NCBI GenBank assembly: GCA_020853775.1
Contig: JADYYH010000003.1
Span: 1-64,000, forward strand
Direction of reading: 5' to 3'
Length of the DNA stretch: 64,000 nucleotides
DNA from: Nitrospira sp.
GTDB lineage: Bacteria > Nitrospirota > Nitrospiria > Nitrospirales > Nitrospiraceae
Positions 29,432 to 37,334 of the stretch are shown here, piece after piece. The translations under genes and the position numbers were made by a program. The notes beneath the pieces are model-generated. The model had not been told where the DNA came from, ran no database searches, and saw nothing but the letters and a program-made list of their open reading frames with translations. Each line of letters begins with the position of its first letter. Within the stretch, counting starts at the first letter, position 1.

Positions 29432-29704
29432 TCACAGCACAATGGTCGAATGATGCTCCGCAATCAAGATGACCAACTCTCGATAGGAAATCTGTTTTCC
29501 GGAACCGCCTTGAACCGGAGTACCGGAGTCATGATGGAGGATATAGACAGGGCCAGGAAATGACGGTGCCGTTGATCCGGCCGTTTCCAGCAGAACGAGA
29601 GAAACCCGATCAGCCAGTTGCGTATCGGCCGCCGATGGCAACAGCGACCCGGCCGGATCCGAAATCGGCTGGCGGAGAAGGTAGAGGGTCTTATGCTCTG
29701 CCAT
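29432..29704 (-). CDS. DsrH/TusB-like small protein
   Basis: 90 residues, short and beta-alpha-beta-like: KTLYLLRQPISDPAGS at the N-terminus and VYILHHDSGT, with YRELVILIAEHHSTIVL at the end. It is the third gene of a three-gene set with two DsrE/F-like neighbours, the order matching TusD-TusC-TusB or DsrE-F-H. It contains no Cys. The assignment rests partly on context. Confidence 0.55.
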   Translation of the reverse strand: MAEHKTLYLLRQPISDPAGSLLPSAADTQLADRVSLVLLETAGSTAPSFPGPVYILHHDSGTPVQGGSGKQISYRELVILIAEHHSTIVL

Positions 29705-29719
29705 CGAAACTCACCCTTC

Positions 29720-30070
29720 CTAAAATACGAGGACCCGGTCCGCTGCTTCCATGGCCTGCCGGGCCGAGTCTACTGTGCCGACGGTGACGGCAAACCCTTC
29801 CTGAACGTCAGGACGCGGTCCGGAAGGATAGACCAGAATAAAGGGAATCTGGAGATGCTCGAAGGAAGGGAGATATTTTTCGAGGATCTCCAGATCGACA
29901 ATATCGTCGGACTCTTCAGCTAAGAGATGCACCGCCGGTCCCATCAGAATGACGGTGATCGGATTTTCACCTGCAGCTAACCCCAAGGCAATGCGAAGGG
30001 CCTCGACCGGAACAGCGGATGTCAGAGGATCGGTACGAATAATCAGCGCAATAGAAGCGGTCGCGGCCAC
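29720..30070 (-). CDS. DsrE/DsrF-like protein
   Basis: 116 residues of the DsrE fold: ASIALIIRTDPLTSAVPVEALRIALGLAA, ITVILMGPAVHLLAEES, and VTVGTVDSARQAMEAADRVLVF. No cysteine is present, so it cannot carry a persulfide itself and may be a structural partner, as TusC is. It starts 20 bases after the upstream DsrE-like gene and ends 15 bases before the next. Confidence 0.7.
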   Translation of the reverse strand: MAATASIALIIRTDPLTSAVPVEALRIALGLAAGENPITVILMGPAVHLLAEESDDIVDLEILEKYLPSFEHLQIPFILVYPSGPRPDVQEGFAVTVGTVDSARQAMEAADRVLVF

Positions 30071-30090
30071 AATGAAATCCTACGAACCTA

Positions 30091-30411
30091 TTAAGTGAAG
30101 GCCAGAAATCGGTCACAGCCGTTCACGATATTCGACAACACGACTAACCCGCACGGTGAGATCCGGGGATCGAGCTGATCCGTCGGGACTCCATGTTGCT
30201 GACACCCGTACGCACAGACGAACAACTTCATCCCGCGGCCGACGAGTTCGGCATACCGAGGGTCGTGGAGATTCTTGACCCCTTGGTCGATGCAATACAC
30301 ATAGACGTCAGCACCCTGGGCCAATGCTTCAGACGAGAGGGCGGCCACCGTCTCCACGCTCGGGTGTGAAGGGGGTGTGGATAACAGGAGACCAATCTTC
30401 AGCGCGCCCAT
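30091..30411 (-). CDS. DsrE-family protein with candidate sulfur-carrier cysteines
   Basis: 106 residues: MGALKIGLLLSTPPSHPSVE, then EALAQGADVYVYCIDQGVK and MKLFVCAYGCQQHGV, ending with SNIVNGCDRFLAF. The DsrE fold with Cys in the VCAYGC loop is where TusD/DsrE proteins hold the acceptor cysteine. With its two partners it could be a sulfur-relay complex for thiolation or thiosulfate/sulfide handling. A DnaA box is embedded in its first codons. Confidence 0.75.
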   Translation of the reverse strand: MGALKIGLLLSTPPSHPSVETVAALSSEALAQGADVYVYCIDQGVKNLHDPRYAELVGRGMKLFVCAYGCQQHGVPTDQLDPRISPCGLVVLSNIVNGCDRFLAFT

Positions 30412-30423
30412 AAAAAATGTGCC

Positions 30424-30461
30424 TGTGGAAAAACTTTAGGAGTGCTTAATAATCAAGCACT
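30424..30461 (-). promoter_or_regulatory. Inverted repeat and DnaA-box-like site upstream of the DsrE-type genes
   Basis: AGTGCTT (30441-30447) and AAGCACT (30455-30461) form a perfect 7-base dyad with a 7-base loop in an AT-rich stretch between hisS and the DsrE-like gene. TGTGGAAAA (30424-30432), a DnaA-box variant on the reverse strand, is beside it. It could be an operator, a terminator for hisS without a clear U-tract, or part of an extended origin. Confidence 0.45.
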
Positions 30462-30530
30462 TATATATTCAATCTTGCAAGCGGAGCGTACGAATTTTGG
30501 GCGGGAAAGTCAACTAGAAAACAAGCAGGA

Positions 30531-31787
30531 TTACTTGTTGAGAAGTCGGTTCCGGAATGCGGTCGCGAGATCCTGGATGGGAACGTCTTCCTGCGATTTC
30601 GTCTGCATATTGCGGACAGTGGCGGTGCCTGTTGCAACCTCATCATCGCCCAACAGAATGGTATAGAGGGCGCCAAGGCGATCGGCTTGCCTGAGATGCG
30701 CCTTGAGGGACGTGGACCGAAAATCCATATCGGCCGGCACCCCGGCCCGACGAAGCTCATCGAGCAGGACGAACCCGGCATCTGCCGCCTGGGTGCCGAA
30801 GGCCGCGACATAGACCCTCGGGTTGGAGGGCACAATGAACGTCTCAGGCAACATCAACGCGATCCGTTCAAGGCCGATCGCAAATCCCACGGCCGGCACC
30901 GCGGCTCCCCCCAGCTGTTCGACCAGACCGTCGTAGCGTCCGCCGGCCCCAACTGCGTTTTGCGCCCCTAAGTGTGAGCAGGTGACCTCGAAGGCTGTGA
31001 GGCAATAATAATCGAGGCCCCGGACCAGGCGCGGGTTCATCTGAAACGGGATGCCAATCGACTGGAGGCCTGCCGTCACCCGTTCGAAATGGTCTCGTGC
31101 CGGCGGTGACAGGGAGTCAGCCAGACGGGGCGCCTCCTCCGTGGCGGCACGGCATTCGGGTACCTTGCAGTCCAAGACCCGCAACGGATTCGCCTCGATC
31201 CGTCGCTGGCAATTCCCGCAGAGTCGGCTTTCCACACCCTTCAAAAACGCCACGAGCAGCGGTTTGTACCGGGCCCGATCCTCGCTGTACCCGAGGTTGT
31301 TGATTTCCAGGGTCAACCCCGGCAGCGTGAGGTCGGAAAGGAGCCTCCACAGGAGCGAGAGGACCTCGACATCGGCCCGTGGATCCGACACCCCGAAGGA
31401 TTCCACCCCGAACTGATGAAACTGCCGCAGCCGTCCGGCTTGTGGCCGCTCGTGCCGGAACATCGGCCCGGCATAACAATATTTCTGCGGCCTGGGATCG
31501 GCGGCGCGGTTATGTTCGATGAACGCACGAACCGTTCCGGCTGTCCCTTCCGGCCGCAGGGTCAGGGACGAACCGTCCCGGTCCGCAAAGGTATACATTT
31601 CCTTTTCGACGATGTCCGTCGTTGCGCCGATACTGCGCGCAAATAACGTCGTGGTCTCGAAGATCGGGACGCGAATTTCCTGAAATCCGTAGTTGAGCGC
31701 CCAGCGCCGCGCGGTATCCTCAATGAATCGCCAACGGGGGGACTCTTCAGGCAGAAGATCTTTGACGCCCTTAATCGCTTTAATCAT
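30531..31787 (-). CDS. hisS: Histidyl-tRNA synthetase
   Basis: 418 residues, class II synthetase. IKGVKDLLPEESPRWRFIE opens the protein; motif 2 is seen in AGPMFRHERPQAGRLRQFHQFGVE, the HisA signature in LVRGLDYYCLTAFEV, and motif 3 in VGFAIGLERIALML. The C-terminal anticodon-binding domain starts near RVYVAAFG. It charges tRNA-His. Confidence 0.96.
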   Translation of the reverse strand: MIKAIKGVKDLLPEESPRWRFIEDTARRWALNYGFQEIRVPIFETTTLFARSIGATTDIVEKEMYTFADRDGSSLTLRPEGTAGTVRAFIEHNRAADPRPQKYCYAGPMFRHERPQAGRLRQFHQFGVESFGVSDPRADVEVLSLLWRLLSDLTLPGLTLEINNLGYSEDRARYKPLLVAFLKGVESRLCGNCQRRIEANPLRVLDCKVPECRAATEEAPRLADSLSPPARDHFERVTAGLQSIGIPFQMNPRLVRGLDYYCLTAFEVTCSHLGAQNAVGAGGRYDGLVEQLGGAAVPAVGFAIGLERIALMLPETFIVPSNPRVYVAAFGTQAADAGFVLLDELRRAGVPADMDFRSTSLKAHLRQADRLGALYTILLGDDEVATGTATVRNMQTKSQEDVPIQDLATAFRNRLLNK

Positions 31788-32120
31788 GGCTCTGCCAGCT
31801 TGGACTATTCATCAATGCCTGCTCCGGCGTCCGATCCTCTCGCCAGGCGGGATTCGATCTCGAACGCCTCGCGACGGCATTCATGAATGATCCGGGCTAG
31901 TAGGTCTCCCTAGAGTTCGAGCGGGACTATAGCGGCGGTCCCGCGGGCAAGTCAACGCGGCAGGCTCCGTATCTCGTTCTGTGCTTCACGAGCGAGAAGA
32001 TACGAAAGACGACCGTGTTGCACCGGCCTTTCTGCGAGAGTATAGTGCCCACCTTGTAAACACGGGCGTCCACAAGTACTCTGCTCACACACAAGCCGCT
32101 GGGCCCGCTTCTCTAAGACT
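31788..32120. other. Divergent intergenic region, no gene seen
   Basis: 333 bases between the divergent hisS and ThyX-like genes. It must contain both promoters, but I could not pick convincing elements. No tRNA-like or protein-coding pattern was found. Confidence 0.6.
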
Positions 32121-33602
32121 ATGACTACTCAAGGCCGCCGCGTGATCGCCTTGGCTCCGATGCCCCCGGAGAAGTCCGCCTATGCCCTGGCGCGCTACAG
32201 CCGCTCTCCGGACTCGATCGAAGACAGCATCAAGTGGGTGCACGGCCATTCCTCCGAGAAATTCTGGGAACAGTTTTACTTCGACTATGGGCATGGGTCC
32301 ATCGCGGACCTCGGCCACGTCATTATCTGCTTCGAGCAGATTTCCGAACTCGCCGCCATCCGATTGGAAGACGAGCCGGTGTGGGACGGCCAGGCCAAGT
32401 CGAGCCGGTATCAGAACTTTGCCACCTCGAGCTGGTTTGTGCCCGGCACCATTCGCGGGCAGGAGATCGAGGCGAGTTATCTCGGCATTCTGCGCGGGCT
32501 CTCGACGGTGTATCGCGCCCTGCACGATCCCTTGAGCCAGTTCCTCACCGAGCGCGAGCCTCGACCGGACAGCATGACCCCCGCTGCCTATCAACGGGCC
32601 ATCACCGCTCGCGCCTTCGATGTCACCCGCTATCTGCTGCCCTTGGCGGCGCAGACCAATGTGGGGCAGGTCGTCAGCATCCGGACGCTTGAAAAACAGA
32701 TCACCCGCCTGTTGTCGTCGCAGATACCGGAATTGCGCCAGATCGGAGAGGATTTGCAGGACGCCTGTCGCAAGCCGCCGGTCAATCTGTGGGGTGAACT
32801 GTCCGGGCAGGCCGCCGGCTTAGGCGAGCCGATGGCGCCGACCCTGGCGCGCTATGCGAAACCGAACGTCTATCAAGCCGAGGTGTACAGTGATCTGGCG
32901 CGCTACGCGAAAGAGGTGCTGAAGGACACCGGGTTGGATCAACCATCCGCCTATGGCGCCGCGGAGCCGGTGGATTTGATCGAGCCCCACGACCCGCTGG
33001 ACGAAGTGGTCACCACGCTGCTCTACCGGGCATCCCAAGCCCCGTATCGAAACATTCTCGCCGTCGTCCGGGACTGGACCGACAAACAAAAGCAGGACAC
33101 CTTGGAGGTCGCGTTTCAGAAACGCGGCCCGTACGATGAATTGATCAAGGAATTCCGCAGCGGGTATGCGTTTATCTTCGACGTCCTGATGGATATCGGC
33201 GGCTGGCGCGACATGCACCGGCACCGCCGCTGCCAACAGGTGCAGCAGAATTTCACCACGGTGCACGGGTTCGAAACGCCGCCCATCCTCGCTGAAGCCG
33301 GGCTCGAACCGGAATATCGGGAAGCGATGGGGCATGTGAAATCGGATATCGAACGGCTGAAAAAATCCAGTCAGGAAGCTGCGCTCTATGCCATTCCGTT
33401 CGGGTTTTCCGTACGCTGCCTCTTCAAGATGGACTATGCCGAGGCGGAATACATCGCGAAGTTACGCTCCGGGGTGAAGGGGCATTGGTCCTATCGCACT
33501 ATCGCCTGGCTCATGAAAGAAAAAATCACCGCACGGTATCCCATCCTCGGCGCGCGCATGCAGGCGACCTCGCCGGATGTGCAGGATGCGCTGACGCGCT
33601 GA
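32121..33602 (+). CDS. Tandem-domain ThyX-like protein, key motif degenerate
   Basis: 493 residues with two ThyX-fold halves. The first has YGHGSIADLGHVIICFEQIS and SSRYQNFATSSWFVPG; the second has FIFDVLMDIGGWRDMHRHRR. Canonical ThyX makes dTMP with FAD and carries RHRxxSxNxxS. Here the first half has no RHR, and the second has RHR followed by RCQQVQQN, lacking the activating Ser. It may be a divergent thymidylate synthase working as an internal dimer, or have taken another role. No thyA was seen in the window. It overlaps nothing and is followed 21 bases later by the TPR gene. Confidence 0.7.
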   Translation: MTTQGRRVIALAPMPPEKSAYALARYSRSPDSIEDSIKWVHGHSSEKFWEQFYFDYGHGSIADLGHVIICFEQISELAAIRLEDEPVWDGQAKSSRYQNFATSSWFVPGTIRGQEIEASYLGILRGLSTVYRALHDPLSQFLTEREPRPDSMTPAAYQRAITARAFDVTRYLLPLAAQTNVGQVVSIRTLEKQITRLLSSQIPELRQIGEDLQDACRKPPVNLWGELSGQAAGLGEPMAPTLARYAKPNVYQAEVYSDLARYAKEVLKDTGLDQPSAYGAAEPVDLIEPHDPLDEVVTTLLYRASQAPYRNILAVVRDWTDKQKQDTLEVAFQKRGPYDELIKEFRSGYAFIFDVLMDIGGWRDMHRHRRCQQVQQNFTTVHGFETPPILAEAGLEPEYREAMGHVKSDIERLKKSSQEAALYAIPFGFSVRCLFKMDYAEAEYIAKLRSGVKGHWSYRTIAWLMKEKITARYPILGARMQATSPDVQDALTR

Positions 33603-33622
33603 CCGGCACAACGAACCAGCTC

Positions 33623-34660
33623 ATGAATCAGCCACTCCACCAGATCGAAACGGCCCTCCTTGCAGGCGACTGGGACCGGTTAGGCTATGAAGCCGGCACC
33701 TGGGTCCGAGCGCTCGAAGCCGCCGGCGAAAAGGATCCCCGTCCCTACTTCGCCTTGAATGTCACGCACCTGATTCGCGCTGAGTATGCCGACGCGTGGC
33801 GGGTCCATGCGCAGGCGTTGCAGGAAACGGGAGACATCGAGCGGGTAGGGCAGTGGGTGCAAGGCGTCCTGAAGCAGCATCCTGACAATCCGCACATGAA
33901 CCTGGTGCAAGGCCTGTTTCTGGCGCAGTCCGGCCAGTCGGAACAATCGATGGTCTTCTACAAAGAAGCCGCGCGCCTGGCGCCACAGTCCGCCTATCCC
34001 CATTATTTTCTCGCCCAGATTCACGAGCGGGCGAACCATCTCGAGATGGCGATTAAGGAATATCGAGAAGCGGTGAAACTCGATCCGGCGTTTGCCGCGG
34101 CCCGCACGAATCTCGGTGTCGCCTATCAGGAGCAGGGCCGGCTCGAAATGGCCATTCCTCAATATCGTGAAGTGATCAAGCTGAATCCGAACGACGGCGT
34201 CGCCCATGCCAATCTGGGCTGCGCGCTGGCGGAGCAGGGAAAGTTCGAACCGGCGCTCCAAGCCTACAAGGAGGCGCTACGCCTCAATCCCAATGATGCG
34301 GAAATTCACTTCGCGTTGGGCGGGGTGTACGAAACCAGAGGCCGCATGGACCTCGCCGTCAAAGAGTATCGTGCGGCAGCGGAAGCCAATCCGGACCTCG
34401 CCCCGGCTCATACCGCCCTTGGCTGGTTGTTGATGGAGCAATCGCGACCGGGCGAGGCGATGGAGGCCTTCAACCGCGCCGTGAAAGCCAATCCCGAGGA
34501 AGCGCAAGCGCTCTACGGCATCGGCAGAATCTACGCCGCCAAGGGGAAACGGGAAAGCGCCGCCGAAAACTTCTCCAAAGCCATCCGCTTTGAAAAAGAT
34601 CCCACCAAAAAAAATGCCATCATGAATGCGCTCCACGCCAGCGGTCAGACAGGGGACTAG
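33623..34660 (+). CDS. TPR-repeat protein
   Basis: 345 residues from ATG 33623-33625 (frame remains open upstream to 33485 inside the preceding gene). At least six tetratricopeptide repeats run from about residue 95 to the end, for example YPHYFLAQIHERANHLEMAI, AARTNLGVAYQEQGRLEMAI and VAHANLGCALAEQGKFEPAL. No signal peptide or catalytic domain, so a cytoplasmic scaffold is likely. Its partner is unknown; it is probably cotranscribed with the ThyX-like gene. Confidence 0.88.
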   Translation: MNQPLHQIETALLAGDWDRLGYEAGTWVRALEAAGEKDPRPYFALNVTHLIRAEYADAWRVHAQALQETGDIERVGQWVQGVLKQHPDNPHMNLVQGLFLAQSGQSEQSMVFYKEAARLAPQSAYPHYFLAQIHERANHLEMAIKEYREAVKLDPAFAAARTNLGVAYQEQGRLEMAIPQYREVIKLNPNDGVAHANLGCALAEQGKFEPALQAYKEALRLNPNDAEIHFALGGVYETRGRMDLAVKEYRAAAEANPDLAPAHTALGWLLMEQSRPGEAMEAFNRAVKANPEEAQALYGIGRIYAAKGKRESAAENFSKAIRFEKDPTKKNAIMNALHASGQTGD

Positions 34661-34697
34661 TGGCTAGGAACCGAGTTCTACTGAAGGCCGATGCGTA

Positions 34698-34726
34698 TTG
34701 ACAATGACGTCTAGACGTCATATTGT
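34698..34726 (+). promoter_or_regulatory. Promoter of the DNA methyltransferase gene with an 18-bp perfect palindrome
   Basis: -35 TTGACA (34698-34703), 17-base spacer, -10 TATTGT (34721-34726). ATGACGTCTAGACGTCAT (34704-34721) is a perfect palindrome that fills the spacer and touches the -10 box. Transcription would start near 34733, four bases before the ATG at 34737, giving an almost leaderless mRNA. A regulator binding here would directly block the promoter. Confidence 0.75.
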
Positions 34727-34736
34727 GCACCACCTT

Positions 34737-35894
34737 ATGCCAACATTAACTAGGCGCCGTCCGGGTGAAGTACGAGATGCAATCTTCGCAGTCCTTTCGA
34801 CCCTGCCAGGCGGAGCCTCCGTTCAAACTATTGAGCGACAGGTTATAGAGCTAATAGGATCTGCGGCAGGTTCTAGCGTGCGATCCTATCTGAGGCTGAA
34901 TACCCCATCTGTTTTCGCTCGCACAGCGCGTGCACATTATGCTCTCAGATCGACTCACGGGCATGAAATCTCTCGTGAAGCGCCCGCTTTATACCAAACG
35001 AATCGCAGTTTTACATTCGGTCGATCAACCGTCGTTCACGCTGATTGTCTAGATTGGCTCAAGCAGCAGCAGCCGAACTCAGTTCATGCCGTGGTTACCG
35101 ATCCCCCATATGGCCTGTTCGAATACAGCACTGAACAGCAGGATAAATTAAGGGCCAGAAAGGGAGGGGTGTGGCGTATTCCTCCATCCTTTGACGGCAC
35201 TCAGCGTTCCCCACTCCCTCGTTTTACGGTTCTCTCGACTCACGACCTACTCAATCTCGAGTCATTTTTCTTTGAGTGGGCAAAGGTACTAATATCTATT
35301 CTTGTGCCAGGGGCAAATGTGATTGTTGCCTCGAATCCTTTATTGTCCTATTTGGTATCGGGGGCTCTGGCGCGAGCTGGGTTGGAACGCCGAGGTGAGA
35401 TTGTTCGGTTGGTGATGACAATGCGCGGAGGAGACAGACCAAAAGCCGCTCACGAGGAGTTTTCAGATATCAGTGTCATGCCGCGCTCAATGTGGGAGCC
35501 CTGGCTTCTGTTTCGAAAGCCGCTGGAAGGGCGAGTTCAGGATAACCTCAGAAAATGGGGAACAGGAGGGTTTCGTCGTCCATCCCAAGATAGGCCATTT
35601 GGAGATGTCATACCTTCATCGCCTACGAATAAATCAGAGCGAATGTTGGCTCCCCATCCAAGCCTTAAGCCTCAGCAGTTCCTCCGCACCCTGGTCAGAG
35701 GGGTTCTTCCTCTAGGCAAAGGAGTCATACTCGACACCTTCTGTGGAGCGGCGTCCACCCTTGCAGCTGCTGAAACAGTGGGGTACGAAAGTGTGGGGAT
35801 CGAGAAGGATCTGGTCTACTTCGAAATGGCTCGCCGGTCTTTGCCCAAACTGGTGGCGTTTAAAAACGACCACAACTATCCCTTGAGTTTGTAG
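34737..35894 (+). CDS. Type II DNA methyltransferase, beta class, with N-terminal winged-helix domain
   Basis: 385 residues from ATG 34737; a frame start at TTG 34698 coincides with the -35 box and is rejected. Catalytic motif IV TDPPYG (residues 121-126) precedes the SAM-binding motif I LDTFCGAAS (about 332-340), the beta-class order; DPPY favours N6-adenine methylation. Residues 8-70 (PGEVRDAIFAVLSTLPGG... ARAHYALR) look like a HARE-HTH-type winged helix, which could bind the promoter palindrome. GC and codon use are clearly lower than in neighbours, indicating transfer. The gene overlaps the convergent nuclease gene by 19 bases. Confidence 0.88.
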   Translation: MPTLTRRRPGEVRDAIFAVLSTLPGGASVQTIERQVIELIGSAAGSSVRSYLRLNTPSVFARTARAHYALRSTHGHEISREAPALYQTNRSFTFGRSTVVHADCLDWLKQQQPNSVHAVVTDPPYGLFEYSTEQQDKLRARKGGVWRIPPSFDGTQRSPLPRFTVLSTHDLLNLESFFFEWAKVLISILVPGANVIVASNPLLSYLVSGALARAGLERRGEIVRLVMTMRGGDRPKAAHEEFSDISVMPRSMWEPWLLFRKPLEGRVQDNLRKWGTGGFRRPSQDRPFGDVIPSSPTNKSERMLAPHPSLKPQQFLRTLVRGVLPLGKGVILDTFCGAASTLAAAETVGYESVGIEKDLVYFEMARRSLPKLVAFKNDHNYPLSL

Positions 35895-36484
35895 ATCCAG
35901 TTTTGTCGCAGCTTCTCGATTCCATTCTTATGGAGAGTGGCGGTCCGGGTGCCTAGTTCTCCACGCGAGTTCTTGCGGAAGTCGTCGAGGGTAACCTTTC
36001 CCAAATACAATTCAGTAAAGGTCATCGGCTTCCTCTCCCTTGCGGGCTCGGTCTCGCAATCGACTGCATAGACAAACACACACATCCATTGGTCGCGAGC
36101 ACCATGGGTATCGACGGCCCCGCCCGATTTACGAGTGGTCTTAATTTCCACCCCCTCTTCGCCGGCTTTAACCTTGTTGTCTGCATAGACTCCATTCACA
36201 ACCAAATCTGGATGGCCGTTATGGAACAGATTTACGGTGAGAGTCCGCGAATGTTTCGCGAGACTGGCGGTCAGCATATCTGATAGCAGGCCCGACATGA
36301 TCGCTGGACGCAGCATATCATCTAGCCGTAGCAGTCCTCGCTCCAACAAGCCTCGATTGATATCATAGAAAAAATCATAAATGTCCTGCATCGCCATATC
36401 AAAGTCTTTGAGCCGAAGCTCAAACGGAAGTTTGGCGTCAACGTTGAAGAATTTGGGATTGACGGAGTTACGATGTAAAGACAT
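35876..36484 (-). CDS. Type II restriction endonuclease (PD-(D/E)XK-type), predicted
   Basis: 202 residues. PDLVVNG (92-98) followed by GVEIKTT (111-117) gives the PD...ExK catalytic pattern with D93, E113 and K115. It is convergent with and overlaps the methyltransferase gene, a typical Type II pair, and shares its low GC. The start lacks a good ribosome-binding site. Recognition sequence not predictable from what I see. Confidence 0.75.
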   Translation of the reverse strand: MSLHRNSVNPKFFNVDAKLPFELRLKDFDMAMQDIYDFFYDINRGLLERGLLRLDDMLRPAIMSGLLSDMLTASLAKHSRTLTVNLFHNGHPDLVVNGVYADNKVKAGEEGVEIKTTRKSGGAVDTHGARDQWMCVFVYAVDCETEPARERKPMTFTELYLGKVTLDDFRKNSRGELGTRTATLHKNGIEKLRQNWIYKLKG

Positions 36485-36561
36485 TTATTATGAGGAGATC
36501 CGATGAGGCTTCAGAGGACTCCTGTTGAATCCGCGGACGACGCTTCACGAGTGACGAGTGA

Positions 36562-36831
36562 TCAGAGTTCCCGGATGGCGCCCTGCAACACGGTCATCTG
36601 GGTCATGGGGTCGCCGGCAGCCTGGAGTTCCCCGCGGATCTGTTCTTTGAGGTAGGTGGTGTAGCCGATTTTGTCGAGGAGGAGGTCGAGGAAACGTTCG
36701 GAGGACAAGAGGCTTTGGGCCTTCAGTTCGTCGATGGTCTCGTCGCTCACCGGCACGTAGCTGGTACCGATGTGGAAAATGATGTTGTAGTGGCGATCGC
36801 GCCCGAGCCGTTCGAACCGTAATCCCTTCAC
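36562..36831 (-). CDS. Small hypothetical protein
   Basis: 89 residues starting at GTG 36829-36831: GLRFERLGRDRHYNIIFHIG, VSDETIDELKAQSLLSSERF and LKEQIRGELQAAGDPMTQM. Soluble and mostly helical. No family recognised. It lies 117 bases downstream of the PII gene and may be the tail of the carbon-uptake operon. Confidence 0.65.
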   Translation of the reverse strand: MKGLRFERLGRDRHYNIIFHIGTSYVPVSDETIDELKAQSLLSSERFLDLLLDKIGYTTYLKEQIRGELQAAGDPMTQMTVLQGAIREL

Positions 36832-36947
36832 GTGCCGTCCTTCCTCTTACAGGCCAACGGGGGCACATTGTAGACAATCACTCGGGAGAAGACAAGATCG
36901 GCCTCGCCTCCCGCGGGCTCGCCGGCCGTGGATTTCCGGTCTCCCGG

Positions 36948-37289
36948 TCAGGCCTTGCTGCTCTTCTTTCCGAAATAGTCCCGCCGGCTGACGGACACAT
37001 CAGACACGAACATGACCCCTGAGTGACGGTCGAACAGCGGCCGCAATCCCGCCAGTACCGGTTCCACTTTTTCTTCCGGCACCACCGCCATGATCATGAC
37101 CAGGCTTTCCTGCTCGCTGAACATGAAGTGCGCCTCGCGCACACCGTGGTGCCCCTTCCCGGAAATGTTGCCGATGATCGTGTACCCGGTTGCTTCGACC
37201 TTGTCCAGCAATTCGGTGACGTACGGCCGGTGTTCCCCGGACACAATGACGCGGATTTCTTTCATGGGATGCAACGTGAGTGCGGCCAT
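36948..37289 (-). CDS. PII-like signalling protein of the DabA operon
   Basis: 113 residues with the ferredoxin-like PII fold: EIRVIVSGEHRPYVTELLDKVEATGYTIIG, the T-loop region GKGHHGVREAHF, and MIMAVVPEEKVEPVLAGLRP. The classical GlnB uridylylation Tyr motif is not present, so it is of the carbon-related PII-like type rather than GlnB/GlnK. AAGGAG precedes the ATG. It follows dabA by 45 bases, suggesting it gates inorganic-carbon uptake by sensing adenine nucleotides or bicarbonate. Confidence 0.8.
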   Translation of the reverse strand: MAALTLHPMKEIRVIVSGEHRPYVTELLDKVEATGYTIIGNISGKGHHGVREAHFMFSEQESLVMIMAVVPEEKVEPVLAGLRPLFDRHSGVMFVSDVSVSRRDYFGKKSSKA

Positions 37290-37334
37290 GTCTCGACTCC
37301 TTTGAATGTGATCGCCGTGTGCGACAGCGAGTGT

